Assembly: GCA_017537925.1 (NCBI GenBank)
Contig: JAFYJW010000056.1
Span: 1-51,823, forward strand
Direction of reading: 5' to 3'
Source of the DNA: Synergistes sp.
GTDB taxonomy: Bacteria > Synergistota > Synergistia > Synergistales > Synergistaceae
DNA: 51,823 nucleotides
The position numbers were made by a program, and so were the translations under genes. A model generated the notes under the pieces. That model ran no database searches. It was not told the DNA's origin and was given only the letters and a program-made list of their open reading frames with translations. Below, one piece after another: positions 7,250 to 16,013 of the stretch. Position 1 is the first letter of the stretch. Each line of letters opens with the position of its first letter.

Positions 7250-7936
7250 TCAGCAGGAATACATGCTGCTGCAGCGTCTGAGCTCTTTTCTTCTTTCGGC
7301 CCAGTCGGGGCAGTATCCGGCGACAAGCGACCAGAAGGCTGGGGAGTGGTTCATCTCAAATAGATGGCACAGCTCGTGTATCATCACATATTCCATCAGG
7401 TGCGCAGGCAGCATAGCAAGGCGCAGGCTGAAGGTCATGCTGCCGGAAGCCGAGCAGCTCCCCCATATGCTGCTTACATCTTTTACATTCACGCGCTTCG
7501 GCCCCGCGCCTATTTTTTTGCACCATGCCGGGAATTCATCCTGCAGGATGCTTCTTGTCCTGCGCGCGTAAAAATGCGAAAAAGCGCTGTGAGCCGCAGC
7601 TTTGTTTTCAAAAGGCGCCGAAATAAAGGCGCTTCCGTCGAAGCGGAGCGGCCCGTCGGATATCCTGAGCGGGTACGGTTCCCCGCGGCAGAAAAAGCTG
7701 TCTCCGTCCGTATAGCTGTGCTCTCTGCGCATGCCGGCCGCTTGTCTTTTGCGGAGCTTATTTATGACGCGCTCCGCATCCTTTTGAAGGACGGCCTCCA
7801 GCTCTTTGCGCGATGCGCGCTGCGGGGCGGCAATAAAATAACCGGCGCCATCGAAGCCGATGGCGATGGTTTTTCTTCTTGCGCTTCTTTTTATCTCGAA
7901 GCTTATGCCGTTTATTACGATGCAACTCTCTTTCAT
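7250..7936 (-). CDS. YgjP-like (M48-type) zinc metallopeptidase
   Basis: 228 aa from the ATG at 7936. Longer frames extend into the divergent YgiQ gene and lack support. The C-terminal third carries the zinc site HELCHLFEMNHSPAFW (His187, Glu188, His191 and the NHSP segment) and a preceding SSIWGSCSASG motif typical of the YgjP/DUF45 family. These proteins are cytoplasmic zinc-dependent hydrolases of poorly defined substrate, sometimes paired with restriction genes. No Shine-Dalgarno sequence precedes the ATG; instead a TATAAT element sits six bases upstream, suggesting a leaderless mRNA. The MBL gene follows in the same operon. Confidence 0.85.
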   Translation of the reverse strand: MKESCIVINGISFEIKRSARRKTIAIGFDGAGYFIAAPQRASRKELEAVLQKDAERVINKLRKRQAAGMRREHSYTDGDSFFCRGEPYPLRISDGPLRFDGSAFISAPFENKAAAHSAFSHFYARRTRSILQDEFPAWCKKIGAGPKRVNVKDVSSIWGSCSASGSMTFSLRLAMLPAHLMEYVMIHELCHLFEMNHSPAFWSLVAGYCPDWAERRKELRRCSSMYSC

Positions 7937-7942
7937 GGAAAT

Positions 7943-7948
7943 ATTATA
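7943..7948 (-). promoter_or_regulatory. -10 element giving a probable leaderless mRNA for the YgjP gene
   Basis: On the minus strand TATAAT ends exactly 6 nt before the ATG at 7936, so transcription would start at or within 1 nt of the initiation codon. The -35 region is weak, and no ribosome site exists. A second gene in the window (36321) has the same arrangement. Confidence 0.55.
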
Positions 7949-8028
7949 ACAGAGTTTATAATAGTTATATCTGCTGCTGTCAGATTTACTGCGGGGGCAG
8001 GATGATTTTTTGCAAAAGGAAGATGTGG

Positions 8029-9897
8029 ATGGCATCTGAAAGATACAGCGTCCGTGCCTATACTGAGGGCAAAAGCAAAAGAGCTGCGGCGGATAAAGCC
8101 CCGGCGCCGAAGCGCGGCGCTTTCCTGCCGGTATCGAAGAAGGACATGGACGCGCGCGGATGGGACGAGCTTGACGTCCTGGTGATCACAGGGGACGCCT
8201 ATGTGGATCATCCGAGCTTCGGACATGCGATCATAGCGCGCTGGCTGGAAGCCCACGGCTTTCGCGTCGGTGTGATCTCGCAGCCTGACTGGCGCGGCAG
8301 GGACGATTTCCTGAAGATGGGGCGTCCGCGGCTGGGCGTCATGCTTTCTGCCGGCAATCTTGATTCGATGCTTAACCATTACACGGCCGGAGGAAAGAAA
8401 AGGCACACGGACAGCTATTCTCCCGGCGGGCAGGCGGGGCTGCGCCCGGACAGGGCTACGATCGTATATTGCAACAGGGTGCGGGAGCTGTGGGGGGATA
8501 TTCCGCTCGTGATAGGCGGCATAGAGGCAAGCCTGCGGCGCCTGGCGCATTACGACTGCTGGAGCGACAGCGTGCGCCGCTCAATTCTTGTTGACAGCCG
8601 TGCGGATCTGCTGGTGTACGGGATGGGGGAGCTTGCGTCGCTTGAGATAGCGCGCCGCCTGGCGGACGGGGAGAGCGTTTCGTCTCTGCGGGATATAGCG
8701 GGCACCTGCTGGAAAGCGCACGGAGCAGACGCGGCAAAGGACGCCGTCATACTTCCGTCGTTTGAAGAAGTGTCGCAGGACAAAAGAAAGTTTGCCGCCG
8801 CATTTAAACTCGCTTATGACGAGAACGACGCGCTGCGCGGAAAAAGAGTGATACAGGATCAGGGCGCATGGTTCGTCGTGCAGAACCGCCCGATGCGGCC
8901 GCTTTCCACCGAAGAGATGGACCGCGTTTACGCTCTGCCCTATGTGCGTGCGTGGCATCCCGATTATGACGCAAAAGGCGGGGTCCCGGCTCTCGAAGAG
9001 GTCAAATTCAGCATAACGACGCACCGCGGCTGTTACGGCGAGTGCGGTTTCTGCGCGATATCGTCGCATCAGGGGCGCATCATACAGCGCAGGAGCGACG
9101 AATCGATAATAGAAGAAGCAAAGCTTCTGACGCGGCTGCCGGGCTTCAAGGGCTATATACATGACGTTGGCGGCCCTACCGCGAACTTTACGGCGCCGCA
9201 GTGCGAGGCGTCCGTAAAGCGCGGCGCCTGCCGCGGCCGCTCATGCCTTTATCCGAAGCCGTGCGCGAAGCTGCGCGCGACGCACGAGGACTATATTGCG
9301 CTGCTCAGAAAGCTGCGCGCTCTGCCGAAGGTAAAAAAGGTATTCATCCGCTCGGGGCTGCGCTATGACTATATACTGGCGGACAAAAAAGGCGGATTTT
9401 TAGAGGAGCTCTGCCGCTGGCATATAAGCGGCCAGCTCAAGATAGCGCCTGAGCACATAAGCCCGAAAGTGCTGCGCTATATGCGCAAGCCGGGGCGTGC
9501 CGTGACCGAGGAGTTCCTTAAGATGTACGCAGATATGAATAGAAAGCTGGGCCTTAAACAGTTTATCGTGCCATATTTTATTTCGGCCCATCCCGGTTCC
9601 GGGCTGAAAGAGGCTGTCGAGCTTGCGGAGTTTATTCGCGACAGCGGCCTGCATCCGGAGCAGGTGCAGGATTTCACGCCTACGCCGGGCTCACTTTCCA
9701 CCTGTATTTATTACACCGGACTCGACCCTGAGACGATGGAAGAAGTCTATGTCCCGAAGAGCGCCGAAGAGCGAAAGATGCAGCGCGCGCTGCTTCAGTT
9801 CTGGATGCCGCAGAACAGGGAATATGTAAAAAAAGCGCTGATAAAAGCGGGGCGCAGGGACCTTATCGGAAACGGCCCGAAAGCTCTCGTGCGCTGA
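8029..9897 (+). CDS. YgiQ-family radical SAM protein
   Basis: 622 aa from the ATG at 8029, which has AGGA 8 nt upstream; an ATG at 8002 with GGGGG upstream is an alternative. The N-terminal part carries FLPVSKKDMDARGWDELDVLVITGDAYVDHPSFG-type sequence that is diagnostic of YgiQ, with a B12-binding-like fold. The radical-SAM cluster motif is CYGECGFC (C335, C339, C342). The reaction is not established for this family; members are cytoplasmic Fe-S proteins. It is divergent from the YgjP gene and convergent with the glycerate kinase gene, with only 28 nt between stops. The E. coli protein is longer (about 740 aa), mostly at its C-terminus. Confidence 0.9.
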   Translation: MASERYSVRAYTEGKSKRAAADKAPAPKRGAFLPVSKKDMDARGWDELDVLVITGDAYVDHPSFGHAIIARWLEAHGFRVGVISQPDWRGRDDFLKMGRPRLGVMLSAGNLDSMLNHYTAGGKKRHTDSYSPGGQAGLRPDRATIVYCNRVRELWGDIPLVIGGIEASLRRLAHYDCWSDSVRRSILVDSRADLLVYGMGELASLEIARRLADGESVSSLRDIAGTCWKAHGADAAKDAVILPSFEEVSQDKRKFAAAFKLAYDENDALRGKRVIQDQGAWFVVQNRPMRPLSTEEMDRVYALPYVRAWHPDYDAKGGVPALEEVKFSITTHRGCYGECGFCAISSHQGRIIQRRSDESIIEEAKLLTRLPGFKGYIHDVGGPTANFTAPQCEASVKRGACRGRSCLYPKPCAKLRATHEDYIALLRKLRALPKVKKVFIRSGLRYDYILADKKGGFLEELCRWHISGQLKIAPEHISPKVLRYMRKPGRAVTEEFLKMYADMNRKLGLKQFIVPYFISAHPGSGLKEAVELAEFIRDSGLHPEQVQDFTPTPGSLSTCIYYTGLDPETMEEVYVPKSAEERKMQRALLQFWMPQNREYVKKALIKAGRRDLIGNGPKALVR

Positions 9898-9925
9898 ATA
9901 TCACCCACCGCACAGCGGTAGATTT

Positions 9926-11179
9926 TCAGACGCAGAGAGCCAGAGTGAGGTCGTTGACATTCGTTCCGGTGGGGCCGGTGACGACAAGCCCTCCGCAGGC
10001 TTTAAGAGCGTTGTATGAATCATTGTCTTGAAGCATGAGAAGGGGAGCGATTCCCGACTCTTCAAGCGCGTTCCATGTACCGCCGTCAACTATGCCGCCG
10101 GCCGCGTCTGTAGGGCCGTCCGTTCCGTCTGAGCCTGCTGAGAGTATCAAAGTGTTTTCCATGCCCGATATCAGTTTTGCGGAATGCAGCGCCAGTTCCT
10201 GATTTCTCCCGCCTTTTCCGCTCCCCTTGACAGTCACCGTCGTTTCGCCGCCCATGATAAGCGCGCACGGACGGATGCGGGATGAGTTTTTATCTTTGAG
10301 CATCCTGATATGCCTGACCAGCAGTTCGGAAGCTTCTTTTGCCTCTCCCCGCAGGTCGTCGGTAATAAGATATGTATCGTATCCGAGTTCTTTTGCTCTG
10401 CGTACCGCAGACGAGCACAGTTCTCTCACGCTTCCGGCGATCGTCGTTGAAACATTGTCTAACGATGCGGGCGGTTTTTTATCAAGCAATTCGGTCATTT
10501 TAGATGATAGATTAAGAGAATACTTCTCTGCCAGAGCACGGGCTTCCGATGCTGCGGAATGGTCCAAAACGGCGGGGCCGGAGGCTATACTGGACAGGTC
10601 GTCCCCCAGTACGTCCGAAAGGATGATCTGGTGGATGCGGGCCGGACTGCAGTGCTCGGCGAAGCGCCCGCCCTTGACTGCGGAGAAGCGTTTTCTGACG
10701 GTGTTTATTTCGTTGATATCGGCGCCCGATCTGAGAAGCTGTGAGTTCAAGTCCGCTATCTCGGCCGGCGTGACTCCAGGCAGCGGCTTTTCAAACAATG
10801 CCGAGCCGCCTCCCGATACGAGAAAAAGTATATGATCGTCTTCGCTTAGCCCTTCGGTGATCTTCAGTATATATTCCGTCGCGGCAAATGTGTTTGCGTC
10901 GGAAACAGGGTGTCCCGCCTCGAATATTTTCAGTCCCTCTATCGGGCCGCATGAATGACCGTATTTCGTTATGACGGCCCCTCGTATTTCTTTGCTGGCA
11001 AGGCAGGATACCGCGGTTTTTGCCATCCTCCATGCGGCTTTGCCTATGGCAATAACAATGATTCGTTCGGGGAGGCTGCACTTTTCAAGAGCCTTCCTGA
11101 CAGCCGTGTCGGGCAGGGAATCTTTTACTGCGGAAAGAAATATATCCAAAGCGTCTGATCTTAGCTGGCCGTCTGCCAT
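9926..11179 (-). CDS. Glycerate 2-kinase (MOFRL/GckA type)
   Basis: 417 aa, the usual length. The N-terminal DUF4147 domain has VIAIGKAAWRMA and GHPVSDANTFAATEYIL, with the loop FLVSGGGSALFEKP. The C-terminal MOFRL domain carries GSGKGGRNQELALHSA, SAGSDGTDGPTDAAGGIVD and TGPTGTNVNDL, all near-invariant. The enzyme phosphorylates D-glycerate with ATP to 2-phosphoglycerate, feeding serine or glycerate catabolism into glycolysis. It is transcribed alone, upstream of the tRNA cluster terminator. No ribosome site of AGGAGG type is obvious, though GGGGGAG precedes the ATG. Confidence 0.93.
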   Translation of the reverse strand: MADGQLRSDALDIFLSAVKDSLPDTAVRKALEKCSLPERIIVIAIGKAAWRMAKTAVSCLASKEIRGAVITKYGHSCGPIEGLKIFEAGHPVSDANTFAATEYILKITEGLSEDDHILFLVSGGGSALFEKPLPGVTPAEIADLNSQLLRSGADINEINTVRKRFSAVKGGRFAEHCSPARIHQIILSDVLGDDLSSIASGPAVLDHSAASEARALAEKYSLNLSSKMTELLDKKPPASLDNVSTTIAGSVRELCSSAVRRAKELGYDTYLITDDLRGEAKEASELLVRHIRMLKDKNSSRIRPCALIMGGETTVTVKGSGKGGRNQELALHSAKLISGMENTLILSAGSDGTDGPTDAAGGIVDGGTWNALEESGIAPLLMLQDNDSYNALKACGGLVVTGPTGTNVNDLTLALCV

Positions 11180-11297
11180 TTTTGCGCTCCCCCGAAAGCC
11201 GGATGATATCTTTTTAGATTATATCAATAACAGGTATTGATTCTTTTAGCGCTTTTTACGGATATTTTTTGCGGAGTGAAGAGCGGGGGAGGATAAA

Positions 11298-11323
11298 TAA
11301 AAACGGCCGGCGTTATGCCGGCC
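11298..11323 (-). terminator. Terminator of the seven-tRNA operon
   Basis: On the minus strand a perfect GGCCGGC/GCCGGCC stem with a 5-nt loop (11305-11323) is followed by a GTTTTTATT tract. It lies 11 nt beyond the last tRNA. Confidence 0.9.
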
Positions 11324-11333
11324 GGATAATGTC

Positions 11334-11408
11334 TGGAGCGGAAGACGGGATTTGAACCCGCGACCCCAACCTTGGCAAGGTTGTGCTCTACCCCTGAGCT
11401 ACTTCCGC
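11334..11408 (-). tRNA. tRNA-Gly (GCC), distal copy
   Basis: 75-nt cloverleaf on the minus strand with encoded CCA. The anticodon arm is CAACC-TTGCCAA-GGTTG, giving GCC. It is the last gene of the operon and is repeated 299 bp away at 11633. Confidence 0.95.
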
Positions 11409-11423
11409 GTCTGTCTCTTATAG

Positions 11424-11499
<76 letters not shown>

Positions 11500-11521
11500 G
11501 TCTCAGCCCGGACAGAAAAAG

Positions 11522-11598
<77 letters not shown>

Positions 11599-11632
11599 GT
11601 ACTAACTGATGTGCCGATGCGAGAGCAAAAAA

Positions 11633-11707
11633 TGGAGCGGAAGACGGGATTTGAACCCGCGACCCCAACCTTGGCAAGGTTGTGCTCTACCCCTGAGCTA
11701 CTTCCGC
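11633..11707 (-). tRNA. tRNA-Gly (GCC), proximal copy
   Basis: 75-nt cloverleaf with encoded CCA, same sequence as the copy at 11334; anticodon GCC. Confidence 0.95.
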
Positions 11708-11722
11708 GTCTGTCTCTTAAAA

Positions 11723-11798
<76 letters not shown>

Positions 11799-11820
11799 AT
11801 CCAAGCGGCGGACAGATAAG

Positions 11821-11897
<77 letters not shown>

Positions 11898-11911
11898 ACG
11901 CATCGTCCTTA

Positions 11912-11986
11912 TGGTGGGCGGGATAGGTTTCGAACCTACGACCCTCTGCGTGTAAGGCAGATGCTCTCCCGCTGAGCTACCCGCCC
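11912..11986 (-). tRNA. tRNA-Val (TAC)
   Basis: 75-nt cloverleaf with encoded CCA; anticodon arm TCTGC-CTTACAC-GCAGA gives TAC. It is the first gene of the operon, about 35 nt after the predicted transcription start. Confidence 0.95.
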
Positions 11987-12026
11987 AACTTTCCACCGTC
12001 GTACCGCATCAGCGACAACGGAGTTA

Positions 12027-12054
12027 ATTATACTTTTTTTCGTCAATATGTCAA
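12027..12054 (-). promoter_or_regulatory. Consensus promoter of the tRNA operon
   Basis: On the minus strand TTGACA (12054-12049), a 16-bp spacer and TATAAT (12032-12027): both hexamers are perfect. It reads into tRNA-Val(TAC). Confidence 0.92.
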
Positions 12055-12283
12055 CCGCTCAGAAGTTTTGATGGCCGGTCACTTTTTTGACAGTTCCGCA
12101 AAAGTCCGGAAAACGGCATGTCCGTTCCGGGCTGCGGACATAATAAAAGAACGCCTGTGTATTTTCCAGGCGTGACCCGCGTAAAAAGAAAATATATAAT
12201 ATCCGCAGGCTTATTTGGAAAAACCGTTTTCTTCGCGGACTGTCCTGCGAAAACAACGCAGGCACGAAAGGAGCTGGTAGATA

Positions 12284-13498
12284 ATGGACGCTGTCAAATG
12301 GACGGCAAACAGCATCTCTGCGGCAGACGGTGCGGACGCGCGCATAATGTCGCGTGTTAATGTCGCTGCGGCTCGCTGTTTTCATCAGAGTTTTCCGCAG
12401 TATGCAGAAACGCCGCTTGCGGCTTTGAACGCCCTTGCCGGATTCTACGGTGTTAAAAATATTTTTGTAAAAGATGAAAGCTTCCGCTTCGGCTTAAACG
12501 CTTTTAAAGTCCTCGGAGGTTCATACGCGATGGCCCGCTGCCTTGCAGACTTTACGGGGCGCCCCGCTGAAAGCCTCACTTACGACGTCATTACTTCGCC
12601 GGAATTCAGAAAAGAGAGCGGGGAACTGACGTTTTTCAGCGCCACCGACGGGAATCACGGCCGCGGGGTAGCGTGGTCAGCAAGGATGCTTAAGCAGAAG
12701 GCCGTTATACTGATGCCGAAAGGCACGCAGCGTTCCCGCTTTGAAAATATCAGAAAAGAAGGCGCGGAGGTCACGATAGAGGATCTGAATTACGACGGCT
12801 GCGTGCGCAAAGCGGCGAAGAAAGCTAAAGAAACGCCTAACGGCGTGCTGATTCAGGATACAGCATGGGATGGCTATGAAGAGATTCCTTCCCGGATAAT
12901 GCAGGGCTACGGCACCATGGCGGCGGAAGCTGACGAGCAGTTCCTTGAAGCGGCGGGCGCTTTCCCTACTCACGTTTTCATACAGGCGGGAGTCGGTTCT
13001 CTTGCCGCTGCTGTGGCGGGCTATTTCGCGGATAAATACGGGGCTGCCGCGCCGCGCGTCACAGTGGTCGAGGCAGACCAGGCTGACTGCATTTACCGTT
13101 CGGCGCTTGCGAATGACGGCTCTATACGCACGGTGGGCGGCGCGATGCATACGATGATGGCGGGTCTCGCATGCGGAGAGCCGAGCACGACGGCATGGCG
13201 GATACTTAAAGCATATGCGTCTGCGTTTGCGTCTGTTCCGGACGCGGCGGCGGCTGTCGGCATGCGCGTGCTGGGGGCTCCGCTGCCGGGCGATCCGCGC
13301 GTGATATCTGGGGAGTCGGGCGCAGCGCCGGCGGGGCTGCTTCATCTGATGATGACGGAAAAATATCTGGAGCCGCTGCGCAGGGCTCTGGATATAAACA
13401 AATATTCCCGCATACTGCTTTTCTCGACGGAAGGAGCCACCGATCCGGAGAACTACCGCAGGGTCGTATGGGAAGGCACTGACGGCTACGGAGATTGA
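12284..13498 (+). CDS. dpaL: Diaminopropionate ammonia-lyase
   Basis: 404 aa, the usual length. It is a fold-type-II PLP enzyme that converts 2,3-diaminopropionate to pyruvate and ammonia. The PLP lysine is in VKDESFRFGLNAFKVLGG (Lys75). The ATDGNHGRGVAW segment has the catalytic Asp122 and the asparagine loop. AWDGYEEIP is typical of DpaL/YgeX and separates it from threonine dehydratases. GEPSTTAW and SGESGAAPAG close the active site. AAAGGAG lies upstream of the ATG. The gene stands alone between the tRNA operon and a convergent flavoprotein. It fits an amino-acid-fermenting lifestyle. Confidence 0.93.
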   Translation: MDAVKWTANSISAADGADARIMSRVNVAAARCFHQSFPQYAETPLAALNALAGFYGVKNIFVKDESFRFGLNAFKVLGGSYAMARCLADFTGRPAESLTYDVITSPEFRKESGELTFFSATDGNHGRGVAWSARMLKQKAVILMPKGTQRSRFENIRKEGAEVTIEDLNYDGCVRKAAKKAKETPNGVLIQDTAWDGYEEIPSRIMQGYGTMAAEADEQFLEAAGAFPTHVFIQAGVGSLAAAVAGYFADKYGAAAPRVTVVEADQADCIYRSALANDGSIRTVGGAMHTMMAGLACGEPSTTAWRILKAYASAFASVPDAAAAVGMRVLGAPLPGDPRVISGESGAAPAGLLHLMMTEKYLEPLRRALDINKYSRILLFSTEGATDPENYRRVVWEGTDGYGD

Positions 13499-13523
13499 AG
13501 ATACGAATCCGGCAGATATATAA

Positions 13524-13566
13524 AACGCCGGAAAGCCGACTGCCGTGCGTCAGCGCTTCCGGCGTT
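13524..13566. terminator. Inverted repeat after dpaL, probable terminator
   Basis: AACGCCGGAA (13524-13533) pairs perfectly with TTCCGGCGTT (13557-13566) across a 23-nt loop that can itself fold. The T-tract is short (GTTTGATTCATTT). It lies between convergent genes. Confidence 0.6.
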
Positions 13567-13667
13567 TGATTCATTTAGCATTGCCCGCCGCAAGGAGGGT
13601 CTTTTCGTTATGCGTGCCGATGCGTGAAAGCGGCAGGCCGCGGCGCGCATTCAGCCGATGAAATGTG

Positions 13668-14291
13668 TCAGCGGACGAAATTTGTCTTTGTCCACTTTTC
13701 CTTTTCAGGCAGCCCGTATTTTTCTTTGCCGAGCGCTATGCTTTTCATGAGGAATGTCATGTTGCGCGCGAGGATACGCATCGTCTGAAGCCCCTCCGCG
13801 TCCTGAGCGGCTTCTCCGGGTACTGCTCCGTGCACGCTGTTCCAGTACTGGCTGGAAGCTATCGGCATGCCGGAGATCGTGAAGTACTTGTTGAGCTCGT
13901 CAAATGTTGCTGACAGTCCGCCGCGGCGCGCTACGACCACAGAGGCTCCGACTTTCATGGCTCTGTCGAACTTTGAGCTCGTACTGAAGAAGAGACGGTC
14001 AAGGTAGGCTATCAGCGTTGCGTTCGCGGATGCGAAATATACCGGAGTCGCGACGACAAGGCCGCTGCACTCCTCAAAGAGCGGCGCGGTCTCGTTCACG
14101 ATATCGTCGAATGCGCATTTTTTCTTCGCAGCGCAGGCGCGGCAGGCAATGCATCCGCGGACGATCTTGTTCCCTACATGCACCAGTTCCGTTTCGACGC
14201 CTTCAGCGTCAAAAACTCTGCGCATTTCGTCAAGAGCGAAAAATGTGTTGCCTTTCGCGTTGGGGGAGCCGTTTACCATCATTACTTTCAT
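13668..14291 (-). CDS. Iron-sulfur flavoprotein / NADPH-dependent FMN reductase family
   Basis: 207 aa with a flavodoxin-like fold. The FMN phosphate loop is NGSPNAKGNT (8-17). A compact cysteine motif C47-x2-C50-x2-C53-x5-C59 follows in RGCIACRACAAKKKC, the signature of Isf-type proteins carrying a [4Fe-4S] cluster. ATPVYFASANATLIAYLDR is the second flavin-binding segment. Such proteins move electrons in the cytoplasm of anaerobes, often in oxygen or peroxide defence. A GGAGG ribosome site precedes the ATG. It is transcribed alone, 76 nt after the MBL gene of the ABC operon, so read-through is possible. The electron partner is not known. Confidence 0.85.
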   Translation of the reverse strand: MKVMMVNGSPNAKGNTFFALDEMRRVFDAEGVETELVHVGNKIVRGCIACRACAAKKKCAFDDIVNETAPLFEECSGLVVATPVYFASANATLIAYLDRLFFSTSSKFDRAMKVGASVVVARRGGLSATFDELNKYFTISGMPIASSQYWNSVHGAVPGEAAQDAEGLQTMRILARNMTFLMKSIALGKEKYGLPEKEKWTKTNFVR

Positions 14292-14367
14292 ATGCTTTGT
14301 TCCTCCTTCTCTGGATACGAGATATTTATAATCGTTTTTTTACTATGATAGCGGCGTTTTTCATGCC

Positions 14368-15267
14368 TCAGACTTTGAATATCCACCTGCGGAAGCCCTC
14401 GGCCGACTGGCGGATAAAATGTTCTTCGCGCATCATTGTGTTCTCGGGCAGTTTTTGAAGCTTTAAAAGCTCCGGGTCTTTTGCTTTTAATATAGCAACT
14501 GCTTCGTCTGGACCTGCGGGATGTTCTTCGCTTATAACATTATGCCAGAGCGTCATCTGCCTCTTTGCCGCCTCGAATCTTTCATGCGCGTCATACATGA
14601 AGCCTGAGTGCGGGAAGCAGGTTATGTCTATATCCTGCAGCGACAGCAGCTTGTCGAGCGATGCGATCGCCGAGTCGTAGAAGAATTTGTGAGGCGACGC
14701 CGGGCGCATGAATATATCTCCGTCTTCCGTCCTGCTGAAACACCCTGCCGCTTCGCCGGCGAAGAGTATCCTTTTGCCGTCCAGCTCGTATATATATGAG
14801 CTGTGATGCGGTGAATGTCCCGGGGTGTCTATCACAGTCAGTCCGTCTATACCGCCTGACGTCAGCTGCTCCGGGGGGACCGGAAGGGGAGCGCCGTATG
14901 TTTCAAAGAGTGTCCCGAGGCTTTTTTTGCTTGCTTCTGTCAGCCTTGACGGGTCTGCTATATGCGGGCGACCCTTTTCAGGCGCAAGTATCCGCGCTTC
15001 CGGGTGCGCTGCGGAAAAATGGCCGGCGCCTCCGGCATGGTCGAGGTGTATATGCGTGTATATAAGATGATCGATTCTGTCCGCTTTAAGCTGCGCAAGC
15101 TCACGCAGAAGATCCGGTACGGCGCATGCGGGGCCGGTTTCGACCAGTATAGTCTGCCCGCGCTTTTTGTCTGTTATCAGCCAGCCGTCGAGGAACGATT
15201 CGAACCCGCCGCGCGGTATACGAAGGTTTATGCGGTAAAGGTTAGGAAAAACTTCTGCCGCGGCCAT
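14368..15267 (-). CDS. MBL-fold hydrolase coupled to an ABC transporter
   Basis: 299 aa with the signature THIHLDHAGG (His72, His74, Asp76, His77), a DTPGHSPHHSSY third-ligand region, LFAGEAAG and a final CFPHSGF. This matches glyoxalase-II-like MBL hydrolases. Its ATG overlaps the stop of the ABC ATPase gene by one base (TAATG), so translation of the two is coupled. It may hydrolyse a compound imported by that transporter; this is inference from gene order. No signal peptide is visible. The last 60 residues are an alpha-helical extension (QMTLWHNVISEEHPAG...), as in some MBL subfamilies. Confidence 0.82.
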   Translation of the reverse strand: MAAAEVFPNLYRINLRIPRGGFESFLDGWLITDKKRGQTILVETGPACAVPDLLRELAQLKADRIDHLIYTHIHLDHAGGAGHFSAAHPEARILAPEKGRPHIADPSRLTEASKKSLGTLFETYGAPLPVPPEQLTSGGIDGLTVIDTPGHSPHHSSYIYELDGKRILFAGEAAGCFSRTEDGDIFMRPASPHKFFYDSAIASLDKLLSLQDIDITCFPHSGFMYDAHERFEAAKRQMTLWHNVISEEHPAGPDEAVAILKAKDPELLKLQKLPENTMMREEHFIRQSAEGFRRWIFKV

Positions 15268-16013
15268 TATTCACCATCTCCTATAGCGTCCAGCACTTCG
15301 TCGATGAGCCTCTGGAAACGTGGGTCGCTTCGCGGACGCGGGTACGAAAAGTCTACGTTTATCTCTTTGCGCATCTGTCCTTCCCCGAGCACTATGACCC
15401 TTGTGCCCATGCGCAGCGCCTCTCCTACGTCGTGCGTTACCATTATGAAGCTTTTCTTCTCCTGCAGATATATACGAATAAGCTCGCGCTGCATCGCTCT
15501 TCGGGTGAAGTAGTCAAGAGCGCCGAGCGGTTCGTCAAGCAGAATGACCGACGGGTTTTTTATCAGAGCGCGCCCGAGCGCGACGCGCTGCGCCATGCCT
15601 CCGGAAAGTTCGCGCGGCATAGATCTTTCGCATCCGGAGAGTCCCACCGTCTCCAGCATTTTTTTGGCCGCTTCGTGCAGCTCCGCGGTGCGCTCCCGCG
15701 GAGGAAAGGCGAAAATGATGTTTTCCAAAGCGCTGAGCCATGGCATAAGACGCGCGTCCTGGAATACCATGCCCGAGGGAAGCGGGTTTCCCGGCGAACA
15801 GAGTTTCCCGCGGAAGCGCATTTCGCCGGCGGTCGGCTCTTCGAGCGAAGCAAGTATCCGAAGCAGGGTGGTCTTGCCCGAGCCGCTTCTTCCGACTACG
15901 GCAAGAAATTCGTTTTCGCGTATATCCAAAGAAAGATCTTTCAGCGCGAAGACGCTGCGTCCCGCTGCCGAATAGCATTTGCTTATGTTCCTGAGGGATA
16001 TGAAGTCCGTCAT
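15267..16013 (-). CDS. ABC transporter ATPase, NitT/TauT/SsuB type
   Basis: 248 aa. Walker A GRSGSGKTT (41-49), Q-loop VFQDARLMPW (83-92), signature LSGGM (136-140), Walker B VILLDE (156-161) and H-loop THD are all intact. The 'QDARLMPWLS' wording is typical of the nitrate/sulfonate/taurine importers. Its stop overlaps the MBL gene start, and its start overlaps the permease stop (ATGA, 16010-16013), so the three proteins are made together. No substrate-binding protein gene is present in the set. Confidence 0.92.
   Translation of the reverse strand: MTDFISLRNISKCYSAAGRSVFALKDLSLDIRENEFLAVVGRSGSGKTTLLRILASLEEPTAGEMRFRGKLCSPGNPLPSGMVFQDARLMPWLSALENIIFAFPPRERTAELHEAAKKMLETVGLSGCERSMPRELSGGMAQRVALGRALIKNPSVILLDEPLGALDYFTRRAMQRELIRIYLQEKKSFIMVTHDVGEALRMGTRVIVLGEGQMRKEINVDFSYPRPRSDPRFQRLIDEVLDAIGDGE

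Noticed and set aside
12146-12169. Hairpin ACGCCTG/CAGGCGT upstream of dpaL as a terminator or riboswitch
   Set aside because: No T-tract in the dpaL direction and no further structure; could be a weak minus-strand stop, but nothing is transcribed that way.
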